This document shows, piece after piece, positions 1 through 13,363 of a stretch of 64,000 nt of DNA (positions are counted from its first letter, which is position 1; each line of letters starts with the position of its first letter). The stretch lies in NCBI GenBank assembly GCA_023053575.1, contig JAKZAP010000116.1:1-64000 (forward strand), in the 5' to 3' direction. The stretch is from Branchinecta lynchi (taxonomy: Eukaryota; Arthropoda; Branchiopoda; Anostraca; Branchinectidae). Made by a program: the position numbers and the translations under genes. Under the pieces are notes generated by a model. That model ran no database searches. It had not been told where the DNA came from and saw only the letters and a program-made list of their open reading frames with translations.

Positions 1-2049
1 AACAAACCTTGTGGGAAAACCAACCTTGCGAGAAAGCGAACCTTTTGGGAAAACCAACACAGTGGGAAAATAAACCTTGTGGGAAAACCAACCTTGCGGG
101 AAAACCAACCTTGGGCGAAAACAAAGCTTGTGGGAAAACAAACCTTGTGGGAAAACCAACGTCGTGGGAAAAACAACCTAGTGGGAAAACAAACCTTGTG
201 AGAAAACAAACCTTGTGGGAACACCAACCTTATGGAGAAAGCAACCCTGCGGGAAAACCAACCTTGTGGGAAAACCAACCTTGTGGGAAAGCGAACCTTT
301 TGGGAAAACCAACACAGTGGGAAAATAAACCTAGTGGGAAAACAAACCTTGTGAGAAAACAATCCTTGTGGGAAAACAAACCTTGTGGGGAAACAAACCT
401 TGCGGGAAAACTAACCTTGTGGGAAAACAAACCTTGCGGGAAAACCAACCTTGTGGGAAAACCAACCTTGTGGGGAAACAAACCTTTCGGGAAAACCAAC
501 CTTGTGGGAAAACAAACCTTATGGGAAAACAAACCTTGTGGGAAAACAAACCTTGTGGGAAAACGAACCTTGTGGGAAAACAAACCTTATGGGAAAACAA
601 ACCTTGTGGGGAAACAAACCTTGTGGGAAAACCATCCTTGCGGGAAAGCGAACCTTTTGGGAAAACCAACACAGTGGGAAAACAAACCTTGTGGGAAAAC
701 CAACCTTGCGGGAAAACCAACCTTGGGGGAAAACAAAGCTTGTGGGAAAACAAACCTTGTGGGAAAACCAACCTCGTGGGAAAAACAACCTAGTTGGAAA
801 ACAAACCTTGTGAGAAAACAAACGAACCTTTTGGGAAAACAAACCTAGTGGGAAAACAAACCTTGTGAGAAAACAATCCTTGTGGGAAAACAAACCTTGT
901 GGGGAAAAAAACTTTGCGGGAAAACTAACCTTGTGGGAAAACAAACCTTGCGGGAAAACCAACCTTGTGGGAAAACAAACCTTGTGGGAAAACAAACCTT
1001 GTGAGAAAACAAACCTTGTGGGGAAACAAACCTTGTGAGAAGACAAACCTTGTGGGGAAACAAACCTTACGGGAAAACTAACCTTGTGGGAAAACAAACC
1101 TTGCGGGAAAACCAACCTTGTGGGAACACCAACCTTGCGGGAAAACTAACCTTGTGGGAAAACAAACCTTGCGGGAAAACCAACCTTGTGGGAAAACCAA
1201 CCTTGTGGGGAAACAAACCTTTCGGGAAAACCAACCTTGTGGGAAAACAAACCTTATGGGAAAACAAACCTTGTGGGAAAACAAACCTTGTGGGAAAACA
1301 AACCTTGTGAGAAAACAAACCTTGTGGGGAAACAAACCTTGCGGGAAAACTAACCTTGTGGGAAAACAAACCTTGTGGGAAAGCCAACCTTGTGGGAAAA
1401 CCAACCTTGTGGGGAAACAAACCTTTCGGGAAAACCAACCTTGTGGGAAAACAACCTTGTGGGAAAACAAACCTTGTGGGAAAACAAACCTTGTGGGAAA
1501 ACAAACCTTGTGAGAAAACAAACCTTGTGGGGAAACAAACCTAGTGGGAAAACAAACCTTGTGAGAAAACAAACCTTGTGGGAAAACCAACCTTATGGGA
1601 AAACAAACCTAGTGGGAAAATAAACCTTGTGGGGAAACAAACCTTTCGGGAAAACCAACCTTGTGGGAAAACAAACCTTGTGCGAAAACAAACCTTGTGG
1701 GAAAACGAACCTTGTGGGAAAACAAACCTTATGGGAAAACAAACCTTGTGGGGAAACAAACCTTGTGGGAAAACCAACCTTGCGGGAAAACGAATTTTTT
1801 GTTAAAACCAACACAGTGGGAAAACAAACCTTGTGGGAAAACCAACCTTGCGGGAAAACCAACCTTGGGGGAAAACAAACCTTGTGGGAAAACCAACCTT
1901 TCGGGAAAACCAACCTTGTGGGGAAACAAACCTTGTGGGAAAACAAACCTTGTGTTAAAACAAACCTTGTGGGAAAACAAACCTTGTTAGAAAACAAACC
2001 TTGTGGGGAAACAAACCTAGTGGTAAAACAAACCTTGTGAGAAAACAAA

Positions 2050-4600
2050 CCTTGTGGGAAAACCAACCTTATGGGAAAACAAACCTAGTGGGAAAACAAA
2101 CCTTGTGGGGAACCAACCTTGTGGGGAAACAAACCTTTCGGGAAAACCAACCTTGTGGGAAAACAAACCTTATGGGAAAACAAACCTTGTGGGAAAACAA
2201 ACCTTGTGGGAAAACGAACCTTGTGGGAAAACAAACCTTCTGGGAAAACAAACCTTGTGGGGAAACAAACCTTGTGGGAAAACCAACCTTGCGGGAAAGC
2301 AAACCTTTTGGGAAAACCAACACAGTGGGAAAACAAACCTTGTGGGAAAACCAACTTTGCGGGAAAACCAACCTTGGGGGAAAACAAAGCTTGTGGGAAA
2401 ACAAACCTTGTGGGAAAACCAACCTCGTGGGAAAAACAACCTAGTGGGAAAACAAACCTTGTGAGAAAACAAACCTTGTGGGAAAACCAACCTTATGGGG
2501 AAAGCAACCCTGCGGGAAAACCAACCTTGTGGGAAAACCAACCTTGTGGGAAAACGAACCTTTTGGGAAAACCAACACAGTGGGAAAACAAACCTAGTGG
2601 GAAAACAAACCTTGTGAGAAAACAATCCTTGTGGGAAAACAAACCTTGTGGGGAAACAAACCTTGCGGGAAAACTAACCTTGTGGGAAAACAAACCTTGC
2701 GGGAAAACCAACCTTGTGGGAAAACCAACCTTGTGGGAAAACAAACCTTATGGGAAAACAAACCTTGTGGGAAAACAAAACGTGTGGGAAAACAAACCTT
2801 GTGAGAAAACAAACCTTGTGGGGAAACAAACCTTGTGAGAAAACAAACCTTGTGGGGAAACAAACCTTGCGGGCAAACTATCCTTGTGGGAAAACAAACC
2901 TTGCGGGAAAACCAACCTTGTGGGAAAACCAACCTTGCGGGAAAACTAACCTTGTGGGAAAACAAACCGCGCGGGAAAACCAACCTTGAGGGAAAACCAA
3001 CCTTGTGGAGAAACAAACCTTTCGGGAAAACCAACCTTGTGAGAAAACAAACCTTGTGGGAAAACCAACCTTATGGGGAAAGCAACCCTGCGGGAAAACC
3101 AATCTTGTGGGAAAACCAACCTTGTGGGAAAGCGAACCTTTTGGGAAAACCAACACAGTGGGAAAACAAACCTTGTGGGAAAACCAACCTTGCGGGAAAA
3201 CCAACCTTGGGGGAAAACAAAGCTTGTGGGAAAACAAACCTTGTGGGAAAACCAACCTCGTGGGAAAAACAACCTAGTGGGAAAACAAACCTTGTGAGAA
3301 AACAAACCTTGTGGGAAAACCAACCTTATGGGGAAAGCAACCCTGCGGGAAAACCAACCTTGTGGGAAAGTGAACCTTTTGGGAAAACCAACACAGTGGA
3401 AAAATAAACCTTGTGGTAAAACAAACCTTGTGGGAAAACCAACCTTGCGGGAAAACTAACCTTGTGGGAAAACAAACCTTGCGGGAAAACCAACCTTGTG
3501 GGAAAACCAACCTTGTGGAGAAACAAACCTTTCGGGAAAACCAACCTTGTGGGAAAACAAACCTTGTGGGAAAACAAACCTTGTGGGGAAAGCAACCCTG
3601 CGGGAAAACCAATCTTGTGGGAAAACCAACCTTGTGGGAAAGCGAACCTTTTGGGAAAACCAACACAGTGGGAAAACAAACCTTGTGGGAAAACAAACCT
3701 AGTGGGAAAACAAACCTTGCGGGAAAACTAACCTTGTGGGAAAACAAACCTTGCGGGAAAACCAACCTTGTGGGAAAACCAACCTTGTGGGGAAACAAAC
3801 CTTTCGGGAAAACCAACCTTGTGGGAAAACAAACCTTATGGGAAAACAAACCTTGTGGGAAAACAAACCTTGTGGGAAAACGAGCCTTGTGGGAAAACAA
3901 ACCTTATGGGAAAACCAACCTTGCGAGAAAGCGAACCTTTTGGGAAAACCAACACAGTGGAAAAATAAACCTTGTGGTAAAACCAACCTTGCGGGAAAAC
4001 CAACCTTGGGCGAAAACAAAGCTTCTGGGAAAACAAACCTTTCGGGAAAACCAACCTTGTGGGAAAACAAACCTTATGGGAAAACAAACCTTATGGGAAA
4101 GCAAACCTTGTGGGAAAACCAACCTAGCGGGAAAACCAACCTTGGGGGAAAACAAAGCTTGTGGGAAAACAAACCTTGTGGGAAAACAAACCTTATGGGA
4201 AAACAAACCTTGTGGGAAAACCAACCTAGCGGGAAAACCAACCTTGGGGGAAAACAAAGCTTGTGGGAAAACAAACCTTGTGGGAAAACCAACCTCGTAG
4301 GAAAAACAACCTAGTGGGAAAACAAACCTTGTGAGAAAACAAACCTTGTGGGAAAACCAACCTTATGGGGAAAGCAACCCTGCGGGAAAACCAACCTTGT
4401 GGGAAAACCAACCTTGTGGGAAAGCGAACCTTTTGGGAAAACCAACACAGTGGGAAAATAAAACTTGTGGGAAAACCAACCTTGCGGGAAAACCAACCTT
4501 GGGGGAAAACAAACCTTGTGGGAAAACAAACCTTGTGAGAAAACAAACCTTGTGGGGAAACAAACCTTGTGAGAAAACAAACCTTGTGGGGAAACAAACC
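2050..4600 (+). repeat. Higher-order repeat copy A1 (~2.55 kb)
   Basis: First of four ordered copies of a long HOR in block P1. The copies are aligned by rare monomers. The variant GGGCAAACTATCC occurs once per copy, at about 2871 here and at about 5438, 7698 and 10094 in the others. The variant AACAAAACGTGTGGG lies about 100 bp before it. Spacing between copies at this landmark is about 2567, 2261 and 2396 bp. Boundaries are approximate because the HOR is continuous with its neighbours. Confidence 0.8.
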
Positions 4601-6880
4601 TTGTGGGAAAACCAACCTTATGGGAAAACAAACCTAGTGGGAAAACAAACCTTGTGGGGAACCAACCTTGTGGGGAAACAAACCTTTCGGGAAAACCAAC
4701 CTTGTGGGAAAACAAACCTTATGGGAAAACAAACCTTGTGGGAAAACAAACCTTGTGGGAAAACGAACCTTGTGGGAAAACAAACCTTATGGGAAAACAA
4801 ACCTTGTGGGGAAACAAACCTTGTGGGAAAACCAACCTTGCGGGAAAGCAAACCTTTTGGGAAAACCAACACAGTGGGAAAACAAACCTTGTGGGAAAAC
4901 CAACCTTGCGGGGAAAACCAACCTTGGGGGAAAACAAAGCTTGTGGGAAAACCAACCTTGCGGGAAAACAAACCTTGTGGGAAAACCAACCTCGTGGGAA
5001 AAACAACCTAGTGGGAAAACAAACCTTGTGAGAAAACAAACCTTGTGGGAAAACCAACCTTATGGGGAAAGCAACCCTGCGGGAAAACCAACCTTGTGGG
5101 AAAACCAACCTTGTGGGAAAACGAACCTTTTGGGAAAACCAACACAGTGGGAAAACAAACCTAGTGGGAAAACAAACCTTGTGAGAAAACAATCCTTGTG
5201 GGAAAACAAACCTTGTGGGGAAACAAACCTTGCGGGAAAACTAACCTTGTGGGAAAACAAACCTTGCGGGAAAACCAACCTTGTGGGAAAACCAACCTTG
5301 TGGGAAAACAAACCTTATGGGAAAACAAACCTTGTGGGAAAACAAAACGTGTGGGAAAACAAACCTTGTGAGAAAACAAACCTTGTGGGGAAACAAACCT
5401 TGTGAGAAAACAAACCTTGTGGGGAAACAAACCTTGCGGGCAAACTATCCTTGTGGGAAAACAAACCTTGCGGGAAAACCAACCTTGTGGGAAAACCAAC
5501 CTTGCGGGAAAACTAACCTTGTGGGAAAACAAACCTTGCGGGAAAACCAACCTTGAGGGAAAACCAACCTTGTGGAGAAACAAACCTTTCGGGAAAACCA
5601 ACCTTGTGAGAAAACAAACCTTGTGGGAAAACCAACCTTATGGGGAAAGCAACCCTGCGGGAAAACCAATCTTGTGGGAAAACCAACCTTGTGGTAAAGC
5701 GAACCTTTTGGGAAAACCAACACAGTGGGAAAACAAACCTTGTGGGAAAACCAACCTTGCGGGAAAACCAACCTTGGGGGAAAACAAAGCTTGTGGGAAA
5801 ACAAACCTTGTGGGAAAACCAACCTCGTGGGAAAAACAACCTAGTGGGAAAACAAACCTTGTGAGAAAACAAACCTTGTGGGAAAACCAACCTTATGGGG
5901 AAAGCAACCCTGCGGAAAAACCAACCTTGTGGGAAAGCGAACCTTTTGGGAAAACCAACACAGTGGGAAAACAAACCTAGTGGGAAAACAAACCTTGCGG
6001 GAAAACTAACCTTGTGGGAAAACAAACCTTGCGGGAAAACCAACCTTGTGGGAAAACCAACCTTGTGGGGAAACAAACCTTTCGGGAAAACCAACCTTGT
6101 GGGAAAACAAACCTTATGGGAAAACAAACTTTGTGGGAAAACAAACCTTGTGGGAAAACGAACCTTGTGGGAAAACAAACCTTATGGGAAAACCAACCTT
6201 GCGAGAAAGCGAACCTTTTGGGAAAACCAACACAGTGGGAAAATAAACCTTGTGGTAAAACCAACCTTGCGGGAAAACCAACCTTGGGCGAAAACAAAGC
6301 TTCTGGGAAAACAAACCTTTCGGGAAAACCAACCTTGTGGGAAAACAAACCTTATGGGAAAACAAACCTTATGGGAAAGCAAACCTTGTGGGAAAACCAA
6401 CCTAGCGGGAAAACCAACCTTGGGGGAAAACAAAGCTTGTGGGAAAACAAACCTTGTGGGAAAACAAACCTTATGGGAAAACAAACCTTGTGGGAAAACC
6501 AACCTAGCGGGAAAACCAACCTTGGGGGAAAACAAAGCTTGTGGGAAAACAAACCTTGTGGGAAAACCAACCTCGTAGGAAAAACAACCTAGTGGGAAAA
6601 CAAACCTTGTGAGAAAACAAACCTTGTGGGAAAACCAACCTTATGGGGAAAGCAACCCTGCGGGAAAACCAACCTTGTGGGAAAACCAACCTTGTGGGAA
6701 AGCGAACCTTTTGGGAAAACCAACACAGTGGGAAAATAAACCTTGTGGGAAAACCAACCTTGCAGGAAAACCAACCTTGGGGGAAAACAAACCTTGTGGG
6801 AAAACAAACCTTGTGAGAAAACAAACCTTGTGGGGAAACAAACCTTGTGAGAAAACAAACCTTGTGGGGAAACAAACCTT
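4601..6880 (+). repeat. Higher-order repeat copy A2 (~2.28 kb)
   Basis: Second HOR copy. It matches A1 monomer for monomer over most of its length, including the pair of rare variants AACAAAACGTGTGGG and GGGCAAACTATCC. It differs by loss or gain of whole monomers and by single substitutions, for example a one-base insertion giving GCGGGGAAAACC near 4910. A1 is longer because it retains extra monomers around 3400-3720. Confidence 0.8.
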
Positions 6881-9145
6881 GTGGGAAAACCAACCTTATG
6901 GGAAAACAAACCTAGTGGGAAAACAAACCTTGTGGGGAACCAACCTTGTGGGGAAACAAACCTTTCGGAAAAACCAACCTTGTGGGAAAACAAACCTTAT
7001 GGGAAAACAAACCTTGTGGGAAAACAAACCTTGTGGGAAAACGAACCTTGTGGGAAAACAAACCTTATGGGAAAACAAACCTTGTGGGGAAACAAACCTT
7101 GTGGGAAAACCAACCTTGCGGGAAAGCAAACCTTTTGGGAAAACCAACACAGTGGGAAAACAAACCTTGTGGGAAAACCAACCTTGCGGGGAAAACCAAC
7201 CTTGGGGGAAAACAAAGCTTGTGGGAAAACAAACCTTGTGGGAAAACCAACCTCGTGGGAAAAACAACCTAGTGGGAAAACAAACCTTGTGAGAAAACAA
7301 ACCTTGTGGGAAAACCAACCTTATGGGGAAAGCAACCCTGCGGGAAAACCAACCTTGTGGGAAAACCAACCTTGTGGGAAAACGAACCTTTTGGGAAAAC
7401 CAACACAGTGGGAAAACAAACCTAGTGGGAAAACAAACCTTGTGAGAAAACAATCCTTGTGGGAAAACAAACCTTGTGGGGAAACAAACCTTGCGGGAAA
7501 ACTAACCTTGTGGGAAAACAAACCTTGCGGGAAAACCAACCTTGTGGGAAAACCAACCTTGTGGGAAAACAAACCTTATGGGAAAACAAACCTTGTGGGA
7601 AAACAAAACGTGTGGGAAAACAAACCTTGTGAGAAAACAAACCTTGTGGGGAAACAAACCTTGTGAGAAAACAAACCTTGTGGGGAAACAAACCTTGCGG
7701 GCAAACTATCCTTGTGGGAAAACAAACCTTGCGGGAAAACCAACCTTGTGGGAAAACCAACCTTGCGGGAAAACTAACCTTGTGGGAAAACAAACCTTGC
7801 GGGAAAACCAACCTTGAGGGAAAACCAACCTTGTGGAGAAACAAACCTTTCGGGAAAACCAACCTTGTGAGAAAACAAACCTTGTGGGAAAACCAACCTT
7901 ATGGGGAAAGCAACCCTGCGGGAAAACCAATCTTGTGGGAAAACCAACCTTGTGGGAAAGCGAACCTTTTGGGAAAACCAACACAGTGGGAAAACAAACC
8001 TTGTGGGAAAACCAACCTTGCGGGAAAACCAACCTTGGGGGAAAACAAAGCTTGTGGGAAAACAAACCTTGTGGAAAAACCAACCTCGTGGGAAAAACAA
8101 CCTAGTGGGAAAACAAACCTTGTGAGAAAACAAACCTTGTGGGAAAACCAACCTTATGGGGAAAGCAACCCTGCGGAAAAACCAACCTTGTGGGAAAGCG
8201 AACCTTTTGGGAAACCAACACAGTGGGAAAACAAACCTAGTGGGAAAACAAACCTTGCGGGAAAACTAACCTTGTGGGAAAACAAACCTTGCGGGAAAAC
8301 CAACCTTGTGGGAAAACCAACCTTGTGGGGAAACAAACCTTTCGGGAAAACCAACCTTGTGGGAAAACAAACCTTATGGGAAAACAAACCTTGTGGGAAA
8401 ACAAACCTTGTGGGAAAACGAACCTTGTGGGAAAACAAACCTTATGGGAAAACCAACCTTGCGAGAAAGCGAACCTTTTGGGAAAACCAACACAGTGGGA
8501 AAATAAACCTTATGGTAAAACCAACCTTGCGGGAAAACCAACCTTGGGCGAAAACAAAGCTTCTGGGAAAACAAACCTTTCGGGAAAACCAACCTTGTGG
8601 GAAAACAAACCTTATGGGAAAACAAACCTTATGGGAAAACAAACCTTGTGGGAAAACCAACCTAGCGGGAAAACCAACCTTGGGGGAAAACAAAGCTTGT
8701 GGGAAAACAAACCTTGTGGGAAAACAAACCTTATGGGAAAACAAACCTTGTGGGAAAACCAACCTAGCGGGAAAACCAACCTTGGGGGAAAACAAAGCTT
8801 GTGGGAAAACAAACCTTGTGGGAAATCCAACCTCGTAGGAAAAACAACCTAGTGGGAAAACAAACCTTGTGAGAAAACAAACCTTGTGGGAAAACCAACC
8901 TTATGGGGAAAGCAACCCTGCGGGAAAACCAACCTTGTGGGAAAACCAACCTTGTGGGAAAGCGAACCTTTTGGGAAAACCAACACAGTGGGAAAATAAA
9001 CCTTGTGGGAAAACCAACCTTGCAGGAAAACCAACCTTGGGGGAAAACAAACCTTGTGGGAAAACAAACCTTGTGAGAAAACAAACCTTGTGGGGAAACA
9101 AACCTTGTGAGAAAACAAACCTTGTGGGGAAACAAACCTTGCGGG
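6881..9145 (+). repeat. Higher-order repeat copy A3 (~2.26 kb)
   Basis: Third HOR copy, aligned to A2 with offsets of 2260-2261 bp, which is 133 monomers. The order of diagnostic monomers is conserved. They include the CCTCGTGGG / AAAAACAACCTAGTGGG pair, the CTTATGGGG / AAGCAACCCTGCGGG pair, and two successive AACCTAGCGGG / CTTGGGGG / AAAGCTTGTGGG sets near 8650-8800. At about 9145 the match to the HOR order ends and a 0.3-kb stretch of differently ordered monomers follows. Confidence 0.78.
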
Positions 9146-9479
9146 CAAACTAACCTTGTGGGAAAACAAACCTTGTGGAGAAACAAACCTTGTGGGAAAA
9201 CCAACCTTGCGGGAAAGCGAACCTTTTGGGAAAACCAACACAGTGGGAAAATAAACCTTGTGGGAAAACCAACCTTGCGGGAAAACCAACCTTGGGGGAA
9301 AAGAAAGCTTTTGGTAAAACAAACCTTGTGGGAAAACAAACCTTGTGGGAAAACCAACCTTATGGGGAAAGCAACCCTGCGGGAAAACCAACCTTGTGGG
9401 AAAACCAACCTTGTGGGAAAGCGAACCTTTTGGGAAAACCAACACAGTGGGAAAATAAACCTAGTGGGAAAACAAACCT

Positions 9480-11108
9480 TGTGAGAAAACAAACCTTGTG
9501 GGAAAACCAACCTTATGGGGAAAGCAACCCTGCGGGAAAACCAACCTTGTGGGAAAACCAACCTTGTGGGAAAGCGAACCTTTTGGGAAAACCAACACAG
9601 TGGGAAAATAAACCTAGTGGGAAAACAAACCTTGTGAGAAAACAATCCTTGTGGGAAAACAAACCTTGTGGGGAAACAAACCTTGCGGGAAAACTAACCT
9701 TGTGGGAAAACAAACCTTGCGGGAAAACCAACCTTGTGGGAAAACCAACCTTGTGGGGAAACAAACCTTTCGGGAAAACCAACCTTGTGGGAAAACAAAC
9801 CTTATGGGAAAACAAACCTTGTGGGAAAACAAACCTAGTGGGAAAACAAACCTTGTGAGAAAACAAACCTTGTGGGGAAACAAACCTTGCGGGAAAACTA
9901 ACCTTGTGGGAAAACAAACCTTGCGGGAAAACCAACCTTGTGGGAAAACCAACCTTGTGGGAAAACAAACCTTATGGGAAAACAAACCTTGTGGGAAAAC
10001 AAAACGTGTGGGAAAACAAACCTTGTGAGAAAACAAACCTTGTGGGGAAACAAACCTTGTGAGAAAACAAACCTTGTGGGGAAACAAACCTTGCGGGCAA
10101 ACTATCCTTGTGGGAAAACAAACCTTGCGGGAAAACCAACCTTGTGGGAAAACCAACCTTGCGGGAAAACTAACCTTGTGGGAAAACAAACCTTGCGGGA
10201 AAACCAACCTTGAGGGAAAACCAACCTTGTGGAGAAACAAACCTTTCGGGAAAACCAACCTTGTGAGAAAACAAACCTTGTGGGAAAACCAACCTTATGG
10301 GGAAAGCAACCCTGCGGGAAAACCAATCTTGTGGGAAAACCAACCTTGTGGGAAAGCGAACCTTTTGGGAAAACCAACACAGTGGGAAAACAAACCTTGT
10401 GGGAAAACCAACCTTGCGGGAAAACCAACCTTGGGGGAAAACAAAGCTTGTGGGAAAACAAACCTTGTGGGAAAACCAACCTCGTGGGAAAAACAACCTA
10501 GTGGGAAAACAAACCTTGTGAGAAAACAAACCTTGTGGGAAAACCAACCTTATGGGGAAAGCAACCCTGCGGAAAAACCAACCTTGTGGGAAAGCGAACC
10601 TTTTGGGAAAACCAACACAGTGGGAAAACAAACCTAGTGGGAAAACAAACCTTGCGGGAAAACTAACCTTGTGGGAAAACAAACCTTGCGGGAAAACCAA
10701 CCTTGTGGGAAAACCAACCTTGTGGGGAAACAAACCTTTCGGGAAAACCAACCTTGTGGGAAAACAAACCTTATGGGAAAACAAACCTTGTGGGAAAACA
10801 AACCTTGTGGGAAAACGAACCTTGTGGGAAAACAAACCTTATGGGAAAACCAACCTTGCGAGAAAGCGAACCTTTTGGGAAAACCAACACAGTGGGAAAA
10901 TAAACCTTGTGGTAAAACCAACCTTGCGGGAAAACCAACCTTGGGCGAAAACAAAGCTTCTGGGAAAACAAACCTTTCGGGAAAACCAACCTTGTGGGAA
11001 AACAAACCTTATGGGAAAACAAACCTTATGGGAAAACAAACCTTGTGGGAAAACCAACCTAGCGGGAAAACCAACCTTGGGGGAAAACAAACCTTTCGGG
11101 AAAACTAA
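9480..11108 (+). repeat. Higher-order repeat copy A4 (partial, ~1.6 kb)
   Basis: Fourth HOR copy, aligned to A3 at an offset of about 2396 bp. It includes the rare GGGCAAACTATCC monomer at about 10094. It stops near 11090, where the monomer order switches to that of the 11.09-13.36-kb duplicated segment. Part of this copy (10353-11260) is present again in inverted orientation at 61557-62464. Confidence 0.75.
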
Positions 11109-13363
11109 CCTTGTGGGAAAACAAACCCTGCGGGAAAACGAACCTTGTGGGAAAACAAACCTTGTGGGAAAACAAACCTTGTGGGAAAACAAACCTTGTG
11201 AGAAAACAAACCTTGTGGGAAAACCAACCTTATGGGGAAACAAACCCTGCGGGAAAACCAACCTTGTGGGAAAACCAACCTTGCGGGAAAGCGAACCTTT
11301 TGGGAAAACCAACACAGTGGGAACACAAACCTTGTGGGAAAACCAACCTTGCGGGAAAACCAACCTTGTGGGGAAACAAACCTTGTGGGAAAACTAACCT
11401 TGTGGGAAAACAAACCTTGCGGGAAAGTGAACCTTTTGGGAAAACCAACACAGTGGGAAAACAAACCTTGTGAGAAAACAATCCTTGTGGGAAAACAAAC
11501 CTTGTGGGGAAACAAACCTTGTGGGGAAACAAACCTTGTGGGAAAACTAGCCTTGTGGGAAAACCAACCTTGTGGGAAAACCAACCTTGTGGGGAAACAA
11601 ACCTTTCGGGAAAACCAACCTTGTGGGAAAACAAACATTGTGTTAAATCAGACCTTGTGGGAAAACTAACCTTGCGGGAAAACCAACCTTGTGGGAAAAC
11701 CAACCTTGTGGGAAAACAAACCTTGTGGGAAAACAAACCTTATGGGAAAACAAACCTTGTGGGGAAACAAACCTTGTGGGAAAACCAACCTTGCGGGAAA
11801 GCGAACCTTTTGGGAAAACCAACACAGTGGGAAAACAAACCTTGTGGGAAAACCAACCTTGCGGGAAAACCAACCTTGGGGGAAAACAAAGCTTGTGGGA
11901 AAACAAACCTTGTGGGAAAACCAACCTAGTGGGAAAAACAACCTAGTGGGAAAACAAACCTTGTGAGAAAACAAACCTTGTGGGAAAACCAACCTTATGA
12001 GGAAAGCAGCCCTCCGGGAAAACCAACCTTGTGGTTGGTTTTCAAAACAAACCCCACAAGGTTTGTTTTCCCACAAGGATTGTTTTCTCACAAGGTTTGT
12101 TTTCCCATTGTGTTGGTTTTCCCAAAAGGTTCGCTTTCCCGCAAGGTTGGTTTTCCCCCAAGGTTGGTTTTCCCGCAGGGTTTGTTTTCCCACAAGGTTA
12201 GTTTTCCCGCAAGGTTTGTTTCCCCACAAGGTTTGTTTTCCCACAAGGTTTGTTTTCCCACTGTGTTGGTTTTCCCAAAAGGTTCGCTTTCCCACAAGGT
12301 TGGTTTTCCCACAAGGTTGGTTTTCCCACAAGGTTGGTTTTCCCGCAGGGTTGCTTTCCCCATAAGGTTGGTTTTCCCACAAGGTTTGTTTTCTCACAAG
12401 GTTTGTTTTCCCACTAGGTTGTTTGTCCCGCAGGGTTGCTTTCCCCATAAGGTTGGTTTTCCCACAAGGTTTGTTTTCCCACTGTGTTGGTTTTCCCAAA
12501 AGGTTCGCTTTCCCGCAAGGTTGGTTTTCCCGAAAGGTTTGTTTCCCCACAAGGTTTGTTTTCCCACAAGGTTTTTTTTCCCACAAGGTTGCTTTTCCCG
12601 AAAGGTTTGTTTCCCAACAAGGTTGGTTTTCCCACAAGGTTGGTTTTCCCGCAGGGTTTGTTTTCCCACAAGGTTAGTTTTCCCGCAAGGTTTGTTTCCC
12701 CACAAGGTTTGTTTTCCCACAAGGTTTGTTTTCCCACTGTGTTGGTTTTCCCAAAAGGTTCGCTTTCCCAAAAGGTTGGTTTTCCCACAAGGTTGGTTTT
12801 CCCACAAGGTTGGTTTTCCCGCAGGGTTGCTTTCCCCATAAGGTTGGTTTTCCCAAAAGGTTCGCTTTCCCGCAAGGCTGGTTTTCCCACAAGGTTTGTT
12901 TCCCCACAATGTTTGTTTTCTCACAAGGTTTGTTTTCCCACAAGGATGTTTTTCCCGAAAGGTTTGTTTCCCCACAAGGTTGGTTTTCCCAAAAGGCTGG
13001 TTTTCCCGCAGGGTTTGTTTTCCCACAAGGTTAGTTTTCCCGCAAGGTTTGTTTCCCCACAAGGTTTGTTTCCCCACAAGGTTTGTTTTCCCACAAGGAT
13101 TGTTTTCTCACAAGGTTTGTTTTCCCACTGTGTTGGTTTTCCCAAGAGGTTCGCTTTCCCGCAAGGTTCGCTTTCCCGCAAGGTTGGTTTTCCCACAAGG
13201 TTTGTTTTCTCACAAGGTTTGTGTTCCCACTAGGTTTGTTTCCCCACAAGGTTTGTTTCCTCACAAGGTTTGTTTTCCCACTAGGTTGTTTTTCCCACTA
13301 GGTTGGTTTTCCCACAAGGTTTGTTTTCCCACAAGCTTTTTTTTCACCCAAGGTTGGTTTTCC
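11090..13363. repeat. Segmental duplication B, copy 1
   Basis: This segment, which includes the strand switch at 12032, recurs at 17876-20200. The offset is 6786 bp at the left, 6820 bp through the switch and 6837 bp at the right. The steps are one or two monomers (34 and 17 bp) gained in copy 2. Both copies share rare landmarks: the GTTAAATCAGACC monomer (11643 and 18429), the junction GGTTGGTTTTCAAAACAAAC, and TTTGTGTTCCCACTAGG. Copy 1 carries more private substitutions, for example a T8 run near 12572 and CCCAAAAGG near 12986, so the pair is not very recent. Confidence 0.85.
12018..12043. other. Strand-switch junction 1 (P to M)
   Basis: The consensus changes strand here. Perfect inverted repeat with 11-bp arms 12018-12028 (GAAAACCAACC) and 12033-12043, loop TTGT. 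It is followed by an irregular TTCAAAACAAACCCCACAAG that does not fit the 17-bp register. Identical at 18838-18863. Confidence 0.9.

Larger units (their letters stand above)
1..12032 (+). repeat. 17-bp satellite array, block P1 (forward orientation)
   Basis: About 700 head-to-tail copies of a 17-bp monomer, consensus AACAAACCTTGTGGGAA on the + strand. Monomers vary mainly at two places. The fourth base gives AACA/AACC/AACT/AACG before AACC. The core CCTTGTGGG becomes CCTTGCGGG, CCTTATGGG, CCTTTTGGG, CCTTTCGGG, CCTAGTGGG, CCTTGGGGG, CCTCGTGGG, CCCTGCGGG, CACAGTGGG or CTTGTGAGA. These variants recur in a fixed order, which defines the higher-order repeats listed separately. A few monomers are 16 or 18 bp; for example one A is lost near 8213 (GGGAAACCAACACAG). 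The block is open at the left edge of the window and ends at a strand switch near 12032. No gene is present; the reading frames seen here are a by-product of the monomer. Confidence 0.97.

Noticed and set aside
481..505. CENP-B box-like motif in CCTTTCGGGAAAACC monomers (the CENP-B box is also 17 bp)
   Set aside because: Only the TTCG and the central A of NTTCGNNNNANNCGGGN align; the required CGGG half is CAAC here. The 17-bp match in length appears coincidental.
1..12032. CRISPR array
   Set aside because: Units are contiguous 17-mers with no unique spacers between repeats, and no cas genes are present.
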